From Sthenelais limicola (taxonomy: Eukaryota; Annelida; Polychaeta; Phyllodocida; Sigalionidae), in contig OW804096.1 of the NCBI GenBank assembly GCA_942159475.1, forward strand, positions 39,307,744-39,371,743: a stretch of 64,000 nt of DNA. Reading direction: 5' to 3'. Positions 1-12,236 of this stretch are shown here, piece after piece. The stretch's first letter is position 1. Each line of letters begins with the position of its first letter. A program made the position numbers and the translations under genes. A model generated the notes under the pieces. That model saw only the letters and a list, made by a program, of their open reading frames with translations. It had not been told where the DNA came from and made no database searches.

Positions 1-119
1 GATCTTTGCATTTTTCGATAACAATTTTGCTAAATATTTGTATGTCAGATTTGAATAGAATCCATCCAATGGGTATGCACTATAATAAACATGCGCAGTG
101 AGACATGCAAATCCCTATT
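1..119 (+). mobile_element. MITE-C, right end, cut by window edge
   Basis: This is the terminal 119 bases of a MITE-C copy. It matches the right ends at 33420-33551 and 61000-61166, including the block ATGCGCAGTGAGACATGCAA followed by the terminal inverted repeat AAATCCC. The remainder lies outside the window. Confidence 0.75.
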
Positions 120-984
120 GAGACTGCTGCAACAATCACATCTCAAATTTAAGAGTCAGAACCTATAAAAATGGGTCTTTAAGGAAAGTTAATTCTTTTC
201 CTACTGGGTTTTTTTTCACAGAAATGTTGGTGAACCAATTGTTTCTTTCATTGCATTATCACACTAAATGTTATGGGGAAGGATTTCTCCAGCGTCTGTG
301 TTTTATTGGATTTCTGCACTCTTAAAGAAAGGAGTCTTAAGCAGGGATGTTTATTTATGTCATTTGTGTTTCGGATTTAATTGCATGCCTATCCTTTTAG
401 TAGTATAAAGAGACCTGGAATGTGTAGTTGTTGTTTAGGGGGAGAAAATCTCGCACCCGCATATCTAAACTTCAGGTACAACCAATCATTATATATATAT
501 ATATTGTCTCTACATTTAAACGGGTAGCACCAATGACAATAGATCTCATAAGGATTCGCAAATTGTATTTTAAAATTTGTGTAGTCTATGATTCAGTTGT
601 TATTTTATGAAAATTGGCTGTAAAGAATAGACAGACGAAAGAGAAAAAAATAGGCAAAGATGCACATAAACTAGTTCCCTAAAAGCAGTCACTTGTTTTC
701 TGTACCATAGTGAAGGAGACCCCTTGTACCCTAGGCTTGATAAAGAGAAACTCGTTTGAAGGAATTCCAAACCCCCTCTATTCCTAATAGTGGCTACTTT
801 ACCACCTCCAATATGGCTAAGATATGGTTATTATTCATCAGACCGACATAACTGCTCCTGAGGTCTACCTCTCACGTTGTTCCCCCGCCAAAAGTGTCCT
901 TGAACTGCTGCTGAAAGGTTATGTTTATTTATGCCATTCTGCATGGGTCATATTCGCCTTCCTGGAATATTTACTTTGGGATTG
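120..984. other. No gene seen
   Basis: AT-rich sequence with one short TA run at about 494-509. Only open frames of about 60 codons occur and none resembles a known protein. Confidence 0.5.
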
Positions 985-1410
985 AGTCAGTAAAACGTGT
1001 ACAATTGATATTAACCCAAATGCTGTTTTTCAAAGTGTTTGATTCACAAGATGTACTTCTTGGAAAGTTTTCATTTCTGCGGTGCTTGACGACTTCTGTG
1101 ACGTGAACATATGTACAAAATTCCAGGAGAGTGTACTAAATATATCTATATATTTCTAAAATCATCTTATAGGGTATAGTTAGCAACTTTACTAGTAAAT
1201 ATCCGCCAAGAAATATTGCAAACTTACTTTCAAAGCTAGATATATCAAAGATAATACATAAAACAATATTTCTTAGATGTCATTCATGTTACCAGCATTG
1301 GACTCGGCTCGATCAAATCGGCTCGATCAAATTAGTTTCAAATATGATGGTATCTCAAGAGTCAGTTTTTTTTCAAATTGTGAATCATTTTGCTGTAACA
1401 CATCACATAA
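985..1410 (+). mobile_element. MITE-B, degenerate left end
   Basis: MITE-B landmarks occur in order: TTTTTCAAAGTGTTTGATTC, TTTACTAGTAAATATCC, GATATATCAAA, the GGCTCGATCAAAT block (present twice here, about 1310-1330) and the terminal AACACATCACATA. The left terminal repeat is eroded. No transposase is encoded. Confidence 0.7.
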
Positions 1411-2751
1411 TGATATACACATCTTGACGTTTTGCCCGACGATTGAGTTGAGAATTCCTGGAGGAATTAGCAAGTGTCTGTCTGTACTTAAGGATACTTG
1501 TTGCCCGGCTTAGACAGCCCTTGATGAATGCGAGGTCAAGGTCATCCTAATGTCAATGACATTCTGGGAAGGGTCCCTGTTTTACAAGACCCCAATGTTT
1601 ATGTCTGTGTCTTAACTTTGTTGACACTAGGTGGAGTGGTGTTTTTATTGTTTCGTTTCTTGGAGATATTTCGGATTCCCTTTAGCTCTTATCACTTCTA
1701 GGCCATATAAAAGATTGAAAGACTTTCCCTCTCTGTTGGTGCACTGTATGGTCTATTAAGTAACTTCAGACTTTCAACATAATATTGGTGGTGCCTTGGA
1801 ATGTTTCATGGCATGCAGTGGATGACCTGTTATGTATCTCATATTTGTGGATAACGCGCTAAATAATCATCTGTAAGAAGAATTAGTTGCAGTTAATCTA
1901 TATATCTTACTGTTTTGTCATTTTGAAATATTCTAGATGTGTTTCAGCTTATTCAATTAATTTCCGTTTCCAAGGGAAACGTAGACAGATTTCAATTACA
2001 TGTAACATGGTTATATGCTCAAAAAAGCAGTGTTACCTCCTCACTATACTAGGCTTACAGTTCCACTAGATACACCAGGCTAGCATGAGCACAGGGAGCG
2101 GAACTTGTATTATAACACAGGCAAGTAGTGGCGACTGGCAAGTAAGGGTATGTGGCCTATGAGGCGAGTGGGTAAACTTTGGTGCTTATTCAGCTAATCA
2201 ATGATTTAATCTTAATGTACAAACACCCCCTATCGCAACACTGCAATGTGTGAAAATATTTCATCTTGAGAACTCGACCCATTTGCATGATATCTCACCC
2301 AAACTGGTGTGAAATCAGATTGTGCCAGAAAAGATCCAAATCAATGATTGACATCCATATATGTCAATTGTATGAGACAGCTTCCCGTTATTATCAATTA
2401 TTTAACACCCCACGGAAATCTGTCTTAATAATTATTATGGTCAAAGTATTCACACTGCATATCAATGTTCACATATTCATTTTTGCCTTTGACTATAGCT
2501 TAGGCAGGAAAATACAGAAAGTTGTTACAAAATATATGAATCCTTAATTAAAGATGTTGTTCTTTTTCATTACAGGTAAGCAAAGATGGCGGTTTCCAGG
2601 TGATATAAATATATATAGGTAATATCCTCACAATATTAATCTGCTATCGCAACATTAAAGAAATTCAGGAGGCAAATAACAGGAGTGACCACCTATGTAA
2701 AAAAATTAAATTATATCGTGCTTTAAGCAGTTGATACATTCATGAAAGCTG
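1411..2751. other. No gene seen
   Basis: Unique-looking AT-rich sequence. The largest frame (2266-2547, + strand, 93 codons) has no recognisable domain and typical non-coding composition. Confidence 0.45.
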
Positions 2752-3102
2752 GGTTTTCAGCTTTTAGGACATTTTAAAACCAGATTTACTCATTGTTATT
2801 TATTTAACACCAGCGTTATCCATATTTTTCTGCTGCTATATGTTAATTGATACAAAAACTTGATGTCAAATCAGATGAGAACAAACAATCGATGATTAGA
2901 TTGCATATTTGTATTTGGAGGACCTGCCCGAATTCTCTCCTATGATGACTTGACTTATTATCGCTCATTGGACGATGAGCCTTTTAATTCGTGTATAAAA
3001 AACTAACAGCAGCAGAATATTGATAAATCCAGTCTTATAAGTTCTAATATGAGTAAATTAGGTAAGATTTCGGGTCATAATAGCTGGGAATGCAACTTTA
3101 AC
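2752..3102 (-). mobile_element. MITE-G
   Basis: The right part (2907-3102) matches other MITE-G copies: TTTGTATTTGGAGGACC, TTATTATCGCTCA, AGCAGCAGAATATTGATAAA and the end TAGCTGGGAATGCA. The left part (2752-2880) carries the complementary CTGCTGCTATATG and ATTTACTCATTGTTA arms in diverged form. Confidence 0.7.
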
Positions 3103-3148
3103 AAGCTGATTTCCAAAGGACGATTTCACCACAATTCATTCAAACGAG

Positions 3149-3504
3149 GTGCCAACTAACACCTCTTCTGCTTGAAAACAGAAATAACCAGCGATACCAG
3201 TATAATATCGCAGTAAATGATTGGTATATTCCCACTTGTAAACCGTATAAATCTCTATACTCAGTAGACCTTGACCATACTAGACATATACACATACAGG
3301 TAGTACATATATTATACCCTGTGGGGCCAACTAACACCTCTTCTGCTTGAGAACAGAAATAACCACCGATACCAGTATAATATCCCAGTAAATAATTGGT
3401 ATATTCCCACCGCTTGTAAACCATATAAATCTCTATACTCAGTAGACCTTGACCATACTATACATATACACATACAGGTAGTACATATATTATACCCTGT
3501 GGGG
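3149..3504. repeat. Tandem duplication, two units of about 178 bp
   Basis: Two adjacent units (3149-3326 and 3327-3504) are nearly identical. Each begins GCCAACTAACACCTCTTCTG and ends TATTATACCCTGTGGGG. Differences are a few substitutions and a 2-3 base indel in the CCCAC/CTTG segment. A 94-codon minus-strand frame over the repeat just reads the same peptide twice and is unlikely to be a gene. Confidence 0.9.
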
Positions 3505-5225
3505 CGGGTATTATAAGGGATGTTGCCCCTAGTGTGTATGTCCCTCTAATCGAGCAGTATGTCCACGCCTTTGTTCTGCTCACAATGTATGGCAAGGGCT
3601 ACTGGTAGTCACTGCTTATAGGTCAGTACTGTCTATAGTGGTTTATAAACTAAAATGTAATAACCATTATGTAGAAAGCTAAGATAATGTAGGTTCACAT
3701 AATAAGCGAAAAATTTGATCTCTTAGTAAGCATGTAAGACTTACACCATATATAACCAATATGATTGTTTAAACTGCAAGGCTATTTAGCCCTACGAGTA
3801 AAGTGGACACTTTTTATTTACACATATTTATTTTGTTTTGCTATGTTATGTACTAGTGACATTAGAAGTAGACGTTCCTGTTGTAAGAGCTGCCAGTGGC
3901 AGAGACGTGCGACCTATTACCAGATAGTCGTTGAAAAATATTATGTAAAACAAAATGGAAATAAAGTTCCAATAATAATAATAATTAAGCCCCTGATACA
4001 TTGTTTGCTGAATTTAGTAATTATTGTACTATTGTGCTTAAGTCACTGTCTTGAAAGGTCCTGAGCTATAAACAACTGATGCAGAGACTAAAAGGATTAA
4101 TAACCTCATTTTAAAGAGTCCTGCGCTTGGTGCAAATTATTATGCACCAAATAGTGTTGGTCATAAATCCTTTATTAGTGTATAATGAAAGTCCATGGTG
4201 ACCTGGTGAGTAGTTATTTGAGTTGCTGATGTACAAGTCTGCAGTACTACCGCTATTGCCCTGACTACCGATTGACAATTGGTGTGCGAATTGACCTTGC
4301 AACAACTCGTGCAAGTTTGCATGAATTTGCAGAAATCTATTTAATAAATCACAGATGTGTAGGGTCAGCTGCACAACTCACAGAATCCTATGACCAATCG
4401 CAGAATACACAATTGCCCCACCCACTTGCAAACTCATGTGCAATTCTGTGTTGCCATTGATTGGAGCTGAAAATTCTGAGTTTGTACGTTTTCAAATGGA
4501 ATTGCACTTACTGCTGTTTTCGAATTTGCAATTGTGTATTCCTGCATTAGAACCGCAATGAACATTTGTCAGGGCACCAGGACAATAATATGAAGACTTT
4601 GGGTTATTCCTGGGAATTTCTGTGAAGAAAAGATTTTTGTTTGGAAAATGGTTGATATGAGGACCTCAAAACAGGGAATTTCTAAGTTACAACTCATATC
4701 ATATTTAGCAGAAGATTTAGATTCCCCTACAATTTGCTTTATACAAATCGCATGTGCTACAGCAAAATAAAAAAACAATATAAAGCTATATGTAGCATTG
4801 TCCTAATTCCTTTTCTATGTATGGACATAATCAGATTTTATATGCTTTGTCTCCTTTTAAAAGATATTATAGTGAGGCTACACAGTTTGGCACAACATAT
4901 ATATCCATGCAGGCAACTTTGAAAGACGAATTTCACTAATTTTTTAAGTATCAACAACGTTTGCTCTTTTTTATAATGCTCGGAACAGACCCAATGAAGA
5001 ATACTTTCAAAAGGAACTCTTTTCAGACTCCCACGTCCTTATAGGGCGAAGATGTTTAAATCGGATATATCGAATATATATATCCCAAATCATTCCAGAT
5101 AAGAACAGCAATAAGAGCCTCGCACATTAGGCATTTACTACAAACCTAACAGAAAAGGAATAGTAATATTTTAGTTAAATAATCTATTGGGAAAATTAAA
5201 AATGAATGAAAAAACAATAAAATAA
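3505..5225. other. No gene seen; one half of a diverged repeat pair
   Basis: The stretch 3561-3620 (GTCCACGCCTTTGTTCTGCT onward) is similar to 5533-5600 (GTCCATGTCTTTGTTCTACT onward), so a diverged repeat of unknown type is present twice. The open frames at 3765-4064 (+) and 4111-4374 (-) show no recognisable features. Confidence 0.45.
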
Positions 5226-5239
5226 CCCCCCCCCCCCCC
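5226..5239. repeat. Poly-C run, 14 bases
   Basis: Uninterrupted run of 14 C within AT-rich DNA. The exact length may be affected by sequencing error. Confidence 0.8.
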
Positions 5240-6872
5240 GCGCTGTGTCTCATTCATATATTCCAAAGAAGTAGAATAGTTAGATTCACATAGATTATTA
5301 TGTTACATACTGGTTCTTCACACGCTTGTCAAAATGTATCAAATTAGATTTAAAAGCTGGATATATATTTTAAGATTTGTTTAAAGATTTTATTTCTACT
5401 GGGTATACCGAGTCCCCTCTTCGGGTTTTTTTTCACTTCTTGGTTATTTGGGTTATTTCCTTTTTTCGGTCTTTGGGTTATTTCCTATTTATTTTCTAGG
5501 GGAACAATGGCTCTATTCTAATCTGGTAGCGAGTCCATGTCTTTGTTCTACTTACGATGGATGGGAGTAGATAGCCTTTAGTAGGCCTTACATATAGGTC
5601 TCCCCTTGTTGGAATAACCAAGGAAATAGCATATTGCTCCGTCTTTAGGGCCTATTACAAAACATGCCAGCCCCTATACCTATACTAAATAAAAATACAT
5701 TAAATCTTAAATGATTTGAATATTGTACATCGTACGATGCAGTTGCTATGCTAAAGTATAAAAATATCTTAAATATTAATGATATTCAATAACAGATTTC
5801 TTTATTTGTCGACATCAAACAATGGGCACGGGTGAATTTCTAAACAATGGTCATGTCTTCCAGTGCATGTATCTTTTGATAGATGTTGACTAGATTATTG
5901 GTGCAATATATACAGCATGAATTGATACATTGATTGATTGGATATAATACTGACCTTGAGATGTAGCAAGAACAATTTTAGCAGATTATATTCTTATTAC
6001 CACCCTGGCTATAACATAATCTGTTTTATGTAACCAGTCGTAACAACATTTAATAAAGATAAATCATTCAATAAAAATAATACACTAGACAAGTATTTTT
6101 TTAATAAACTTAAATCTTTTGAATAAATGTCCCTACTCGATGTGTTGGAGCTGTAAAGGTAGTTGTGCAATGGCGGCAGGTTGTGGTAATATAGGCAGGT
6201 TTATGAGGTGGCGGGAGAGGCCCTGGATACAAGACTCTCCCGCTACTAGCGCTCTCCATCATACCTTAACCAGCTCCCTCTCACGGTAGCCGGAGGTAGC
6301 TCATGATGGGCCCATGATAATAGTGTGTCACGCTAGCAGCCTTGAATCCAACACATAGAAAGTTATAATATTCAGATAGGCTGCAATATGTGTTGTACTT
6401 CTCAATCTATGTATCAACCAGTACACTAATAACTTGCACAAATGTATATCTTATATCATACTTTTCTCATCAACATAATACCCATCTTATCTCATCTCAT
6501 TTTACCTACCTATTTTTTTCCACACAAATCCCCAAAATTTGTCAATATCTCAATAAACCTTGAGCATTTAAGTATGCCAGGGTTGGGGTGGAAATCAGGC
6601 GAACAGCCTGATCCCCAAAGATGAAAGGGCAGGCAAATGCCTATATGAGTATAAAGTCACAAAACTTATATTTTTCAAATGTCGTTTTTACAAGAACTGT
6701 TTCTCGGAATGAGACATTATCTTTGGTTGATTAACCCTCTTATTCGTGATAATATATTTATTACATTTCAAGACTGTGTATTATATAAAGATATGTGCAT
6801 TTGAAAGAACATCCGAAAAGACCATATTTTAGTACCTTACTAGTGATTGTTCACACGGAAATATCGATAACT
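5240..6872. other. No gene seen; second copy of diverged repeat and a GC-richer patch
   Basis: The partner of the 3561-3620 repeat lies at 5533-5600. A GC-richer patch at about 6170-6345 stands out from its surroundings but shows no coding or RNA signature I recognise. Confidence 0.4.
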
Positions 6873-7103
6873 ATATGAGTCAGATTTTCAGAAAATGTAC
6901 AATTCACCTTCGCCAATCCTCTCAAATAACCCAAATTTCAGACAAAAATAAAGTTCAAAATACAGTTTAACCTAACCAAACAGATTGCTAGAATCATGTA
7001 TCACGAATTTACCTCGTATTGACCAAATTGCAGCCTAATTTAGCAGAATTGGATGAATGTGTATAGATGCCAATTGTACATATTCTGAAAATTTCACCCA
7101 TAT
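6873..7103 (-). mobile_element. MITE-A, full length
   Basis: The ends are TGAGTCAGATTTTCAGAAAA and the complementary CTGAAAATTTCACCCA, flanked by TA on both sides. The internal blocks CAATCCTCTCAAATAACCC, AAAGTTCAAAATACAGTTTA and TTTAGCAGAATT are shared with about 20 other copies in the window. TA target duplications and long inverted repeats are typical of Tc1/mariner-type MITEs. Confidence 0.85.
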
Positions 7104-7235
7104 AAACATTGAAAGATAGAAGTATTAGCTATCCTAAGTGTAACATCAATGGAATCTGCCTGATCTCAACTTCGATTTTTATGTTGCCTCATTTCACTGT
7201 AACACAGTCATGCATCTATGAGGTTTTCCTAAGCA

Positions 7236-7445
7236 AAGGGTTATATTTAACTACTTTACTAGTAATTGGCCATTCCGTAGTAAAGGGTTATTATTTAACT
7301 ACTTTACTAGTAAGTGTCCATTACGTACTATTGTGAACATTCTTTTCATGCAAAAAAGCATATAGAAATACCTACTAGGTGTCTATCATTGGAATCTGCT
7401 TGATCTCATCTTTTAAAATATGATTACATCTCAAAATACATTTTT
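7236..7445 (+). mobile_element. MITE-B fragment with internal duplication
   Basis: The TTTAACTACTTTACTAGTAA block is present twice (about 7245 and 7293), from a local duplication of about 50 bp. The downstream blocks ATCATTGGAATCTGCTTGAT and TCTCAAAATACATTTTT follow. Both terminal repeats are lost. Confidence 0.65.
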
Positions 7446-7718
7446 CCTTATCTTTATCTTTTCTCTTAGGAAAATATCATTCATTATTTTACGATATACT
7501 CAAAAAAAAACGATTTAGATCTGTATTGATCAGGTTCTGTACACTTAATTTTCATACTTTTGTAAATTATTTCTACTATGATTTACGACCTCCAAGCTGA
7601 TAATATTGTAATTCGCACAATAGCTTATGAATAAACGATATCTAATCTATATTGAGGCATATAGACAACTCCAGGGGCCCGTTGCATCAACTAATTCTTA
7701 CTTAATGTTTTCTATTCT

Positions 7719-7948
7719 TTGTGAGTGAAGATGTCAGAAAATCTACAATTCACTTTCAACCAATTTCTCCAAAAACACAAATTTAAGATAGAAATGAGGT
7801 TCAAAATACAATTCAACTTAACCAACAACAGATTATGAATCACCTCAGTACCAAATGTACTCAGATAAACCTAGTATTTCTCATTTTTCTAGTTTGCATT
7901 AGCATCATTTACTAAATGTGTAGAGCTGCTGATTTTCTGACGACTTAA
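7719..7948 (-). mobile_element. MITE-A, diverged
   Basis: This copy retains TCAGAAAATCTACAATTCAC at the left, GGTTCAAAATACAATTCAAC in the middle and GTGTAGAGCTGCTGATTTTC at the right. Divergence is greater than in most copies, which suggests an older insertion. Confidence 0.7.
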
Positions 7949-8186
7949 ACCTTATAGCATTCCTTTCTAAACAGATTTTAAGAACATTTTAGGGAAGTAA
8001 CTTGCTATACACACAAGCCTTATTTGTATTCCTACATTAGGAATTTCCTAGCAAAGCAAGGACACATAGCTCAGCAAGGTCATTATTTTATTCAACATTT
8101 TCATACAGCAAGACATGATTATTTGTCAAGACCAAAGCTCACAGGATAAATACCATGCTATTCTGCTTGGCGCTGTTTCTAGGGTG

Positions 8187-8365
8187 GTGAGTGAGTGAGA
8201 TTGGTTGCTTTACGCCCTTATCAACCATTTAATATGGTTATATCAAGGGCGGGAGAGCTGAGAGGGAGACAGTTTATGATCATACCCAGGAAATAGAGAT
8301 AGAGAAGAAGGGAGAGAGAGACAGAGAAAAGAGACAGAAAGGCAGTTTATGGTCATACACAGGAC
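8187..8365 (+). mobile_element. Repeat family E (SINE- or MITE-like)
   Basis: Starts GTGAGTGAGTGAGATTGG, continues GCTTTACGCCCTTATCAACC and ATATCAAGGGCGGGAGAGCT, and ends in an AGAGA-rich purine tract and GGTCATACACAGGAC. It is shared with 24573-24724 and 25387-25575. The layout resembles a short repeat I associate with mollusc genomes; its mobility class is uncertain. Confidence 0.7.
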
Positions 8366-9818
8366 TAAGTTTCTAGGCTGGGTTTAACTATAATGTAACT
8401 AATAAGAGCTAATGACATCGAAATGATAGCATCTATCAACATATATACATGTGTATACACCAGTTATGGAGAAGTTAAAGTGTTGAGTTGTGATGCAACA
8501 GGCCCCACACTACTAAAGATATCAGTGAGTGAGAAGCCAGACGTTGCATACCCCCAGGGTCATGGACTGATGGCTCAAGCACTCAAATTGTATAGAAATT
8601 GCTGGAAATGCTCAATAGAGGGCGTCAGGGTGGCATCAGTTATTCCCAGAATACTTTGCGGGACCTTGCAGCGATTTATGGCATGGCTGAGAAGACATGA
8701 AGCCTGTAGAATGTTGTATGGGACTCCCAGATTTATGGTATTATAGAGACGACTGGAAGCCTGTGTCTTGCTGCAAGGTGGCTGAGGAATCTTAAGTGTA
8801 TAGTTGAGCTCCTCATCGGTTATATACTGGCTATGGACTGGTTAGTATGGCTTAATTTGTTTATTCAGCCAGACAGCATATAAGTGAATTGTATGCATGT
8901 TGGTGTAAGCCACCCATGTCCCCAAACATTCGGCTGTAATTAACCATGGCAATGTTTGAATTCCATTGACTCTAGTTTAGTACAGTATTTCTAAGGTATG
9001 GAACTTATGATTTTGTATCAGTTTGAATGGGTTGTTCGGTTCGGGTAAATAATAATGTTTTGATTGAAAGACAACATTAAGGGTTTAACTTCCTCTTATA
9101 TTATCAATTATTATAATAATTTTTTTTATTTTAATAATTATTAAATAATATGTTGATGAAAAGACAACATTAAGGGTTTTAACTAGCTTCTGATATTAGC
9201 AAGTATTATAGCAAGCATCTAAAAATGGACAATAACCTTGATCACAATTCAGTTAAAATCCTGAAATAAATGTAATATCCATGGAGTCCTCTGCATGCGG
9301 CAACTAATAACTATAAATGATGACAGTGAAGAAGGGATGGCCTTGACCACCAATAAAGGTAGTTTATTTCACCATAACAATACAATTACAATCAATGCAA
9401 TAAAGAAAAAAATGGTATGTGCGGTCTGGACGGGAGCAGGAGAGCAAGTGGGGGGAAAGGAATATTATTGTTGTGACATGGAAGGGACTGACATTATGAC
9501 GTTGCACCTTTGCTTGGGCGTGCGAAGGGGGGCCTGGCATAGTGGGCGTTGCCTGGCGCCGTATCCAATATACACGCTGATGCTTCACCTACACATACCA
9601 ATATTCCGAAAAGATCTTGTCCCCCCAAAAATCGTAGATGTTGTGCCTTTCATACTATAAGCCACACTGTCAGACTTTCAAGTGAATAATTTGATTAGTG
9701 TTTTATTTTAAAAATGAGTAACTGCCATACTAATTCTTTTTATCATTTAACATGTTCATACAGCTTTGTGTTTGTGTTATAAGGACTTACAAGGCTTTCG
9801 GAGACTTATATGTAGTAT
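8366..9818. other. No assignable gene; two unassigned open frames
   Basis: Holds a 107-codon frame (8423-8746, +) and a 121-codon frame (9295-9660, +). Neither shows a signal peptide, repeat or domain I know, so both are left unassigned. A sequence with GACAACATTAAGGGTTT occurs twice (about 9068 and 9163), flanking an AT-rich core. Confidence 0.4.
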
Positions 9819-9931
9819 TAAGGGTGTAGTCCACCAAGCCGATTCTCATGCGATTTTGCACCGCAGAGGACTATTTTGCACTAAATCATGTGAGAATCGC
9901 ATGAGAATCGGCTTAGTGCACTAGGCCCTTC
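9819..9931. mobile_element. MITE-F, short palindromic element
   Basis: The inverted arms read AAGCCGATTCTCATGCGATT on the left and AATCGCATGAGAATCGGCTT on the right, exact complements over 20 bases. The outer ends are AAGGGTGTAGTCCA and TGCACTAGGCCCTT. A second copy at 27793-28206 is interrupted by MITE-C. Confidence 0.8.
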
Positions 9932-10210
9932 ATCCATGAACTACCACCAGGGGTTATTGTTGGTGCTGCGTTAATGATAGAAAGGTAAAATGTGGGGGTG
10001 TATGAGCGACAGATATTAATTGGAGAGTTTTGTATTGATTTCCCTCTTCACAGATTCTCAAACAACATCCCTTACTAATACTTTTTTTAACTGATATGAC
10101 TTGTGCCATGACTAAAAAACTCCAAGTATTGCCGAAACTACCTTGACAGAACATTTGTGGTGTGTTAAAGAAAAGTGAGTGGCAAACAAATTGTTTGGGG
10201 ATCCAATAAG

Positions 10211-10500
10211 ATGTTTTTATATTATTAAGTTTGAAATTTTAATTTGAAAGACAGTTAGCAATATCTCTGGGTAGACAATTACTAGTACAGTAGCTGAATA
10301 CACTCTATAGAATGAGCTTAGAAATGTATGAGTATATTCAATACATTGTCTTGAAATTTAGTACACATATTCATACGACTTGCATTAGATAAACCAAATA
10401 TAAATGTCATACAATTGTACAAAGATATCTTGTAATTAAAATACGTTGAAAAATATCCATTTTGTGACTTGTGACTCATTTTTCTGAACCACATCACATT
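10211..10500 (-). mobile_element. MITE-B, truncated
   Basis: Reverse-oriented MITE-B. It contains GCAATATCTCTGGGTAGACA, the CATACGACT segment and the terminal GTGACTTGTGACTCATTTTT followed by ACCACATCACATT. One end is missing. Confidence 0.75.
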
Positions 10501-10678
10501 TTACATTAATCTGACCCATGCCACACTCCTCCCAGCAGCAGCCTCCAGTAAAGCATGGCCGTCTCAAATAAAGCACAGAGTTGCTCTTTTATGAGCAGTT
10601 CCTGAGCTGATCTGAATTGCTTAAGAAGTCCGGGTCAGCAGTCAGACACAGCAAAGGACTGCCTTCCTCTCCTCCTCC

Positions 10679-10919
10679 TGGGTCAGATCTTTAGAAAATG
10701 TACAATTGGGAGATCAACATAATTATCTAGTAAATTCTGATAAATTCGACTGAAAAAACGTCACTACTAGGTATATCTGAGTATATTTAGTATTGCTGTG
10801 ATTCAAACCGTCTGTTTGATTATGTTGAACTGTATTTTGGACCTGATTTTTGTCTTAAATGTGGGATATTTGAGGAGATTGGTGAATGTGAATTGTACAT
10901 TTTCTTGCGTTTTCACCCT
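10679..10919 (+). mobile_element. MITE-A, full length
   Basis: Left end TGGGTCAGATCTTTAGAAAA, middle GTTGAACTGTATTTTGGACC, right end GAATTGTACATTTTC ending in TTTCACCC. The 76-codon frame starting at 10798 is derived from this element and should not be called a gene. Confidence 0.85.
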
Positions 10920-11127
10920 CTTTCTTCTTCTGCTTACAACTGCCTTTGCTTCCAAAGAAAGCCGCCTTGCCCTGTGTAGTGAGTCAGTGAAAGGCTGTGA
11001 AATGAAGGAGGCGTGGCTCTGTTCATAGTCAGGGAATGTCAGTTTATAATGATATCCTCTCCACTAGCTCCATGGGCAGCAATGCACCGTTAGATTTATT
11101 TCGAGGTGGTTAAAGTGAATGTTCACC

Positions 11128-11685
11128 TTAAAGATGCATTCGCAGCTATTATGACAAGTGAACCTTTACCTAATTTACTCATATTATGACTTATAGGACT
11201 TATAGGACTATCCATATTATGTTACTATTCATAAGAATTGGAAGTCAAATCGGCCAAGAGAAAACTGCCCAGAGTGAGCAATAATAAGTGTAATAATCAC
11301 AGGAAAGGATTTGGTGGGGGGTGGGGTCCTCCAAATACAAATGCGAACGTTTTGGAAGCCCTGTAGTAAAATCAACTAGGCTAAATTTTGCTCAAATGAC
11401 TTTTTGATGTGTTGGAAAGGAATGGAAGAAACAGTAGAAAATATGTGGTGTGTTACCAACATTCTTTGCTGCTATATATATGTTATTACAAGGAGTCGAG
11501 GTTGAATTGTCCGAGAGAAACCGGAAATGGATATGAGGACGTTTTAGAAGTCCTGTAGCAAAGACAACTGAACAAAATACTCCAAAGTCTTGATCAAATG
11601 CCGTTTAGATGGATTGGAAAAGAATGGAACAAAAAGTAGAAAATGTTGAATGTTTGACCAACTTTAACAGAGAATGCAGCTTTAA
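11128..11685 (+). mobile_element. MITE-G pair: one copy plus a second right half
   Basis: One MITE-G runs 11128-11466 (AAAGATGCATTCGCAGCTAT, ACTCATATTATGACTTATAG, CCTCCAAATACAAATGCGAA). A second right half follows at 11467-11685 (GAAGTCCTGTAGCAAAGACA through AACAGAGAATGCAGCTTTAA). The arrangement suggests tandem insertion or recombination between copies. Confidence 0.7.
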
Positions 11686-12177
11686 GACACACACCCACCC
11701 CTCCCCCCACCCCACCCCACCCCCACACACACTCTACCTCTCCACCCCCTCTCAGCCAACCTGCCCCAACTGTACCCCAGCCTTCTGAGACAGAGAAAGC
11801 TGGGGGCATCTTTTATATTGCTCGTTTAGCTGACTGGCAAGACTTGACATGTCACGCACACCACTTCCTCCTACAAAAGGATAGTTCCTTCTCCTTTAGC
11901 CTGATTTTTAGACTTTTTCCGCCCTGAACATGGTACTTTTTACCTTTATTCCCTCTGTTTATGCCTGGGCATGTCCAACTAGGCGAAAGCTTGGACTTTG
12001 ATTAGGAATAACCAGTCCAGCCTTGCGTGACACAGTTTAGCAGTGTAAATACGTTGCTTAATTCGTAACGGTTTTGGTTTTCTATTGAAATATGGGGTTG
12101 TTTACCCCGAGGCATTTGAAGAAGGTTGAACAACGTTCAATTATTTATTATCAATCTGATTTTTTCAATCTGATTTA
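11686..12177. other. No gene seen; C/A-rich simple tract
   Basis: A tract rich in CCCCACC and CACACA occupies about 11690-11777. The rest shows nothing recognisable. Confidence 0.5.
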
Positions 12178-12236
12178 ATGTTTACTATCATTGGAATCAG
12201 CTTGATCTAATCCTTTCAAATATGATTGTATCTTTT
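12178..12236 (+). mobile_element. MITE-B fragment
   Basis: Short piece containing TTTACTATCATTGGAATCAG and CTTTCAAATATGATTGTATC, characteristic of the right third of MITE-B. Confidence 0.6.

Noticed and set aside
3140..3424. 94-codon minus frame with repeated peptides
   Set aside because: The peptide repeat simply reflects the underlying tandem DNA duplication.
8423..8746. 107-codon frame as a gene
   Set aside because: Same reasons; begins next to a repeat family E copy.
9295..9660. 121-codon frame as a gene
   Set aside because: No recognisable domain, no splice or homology support, and the length is within chance expectation for 64 kb; left as unassigned.
10798..11028. 76-codon frame with a hydrophobic stretch, considered as a signal-peptide exon for the nAChR gene
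   Set aside because: The first 40 codons are MITE-A sequence, and no ATG immediately precedes the hydrophobic part.
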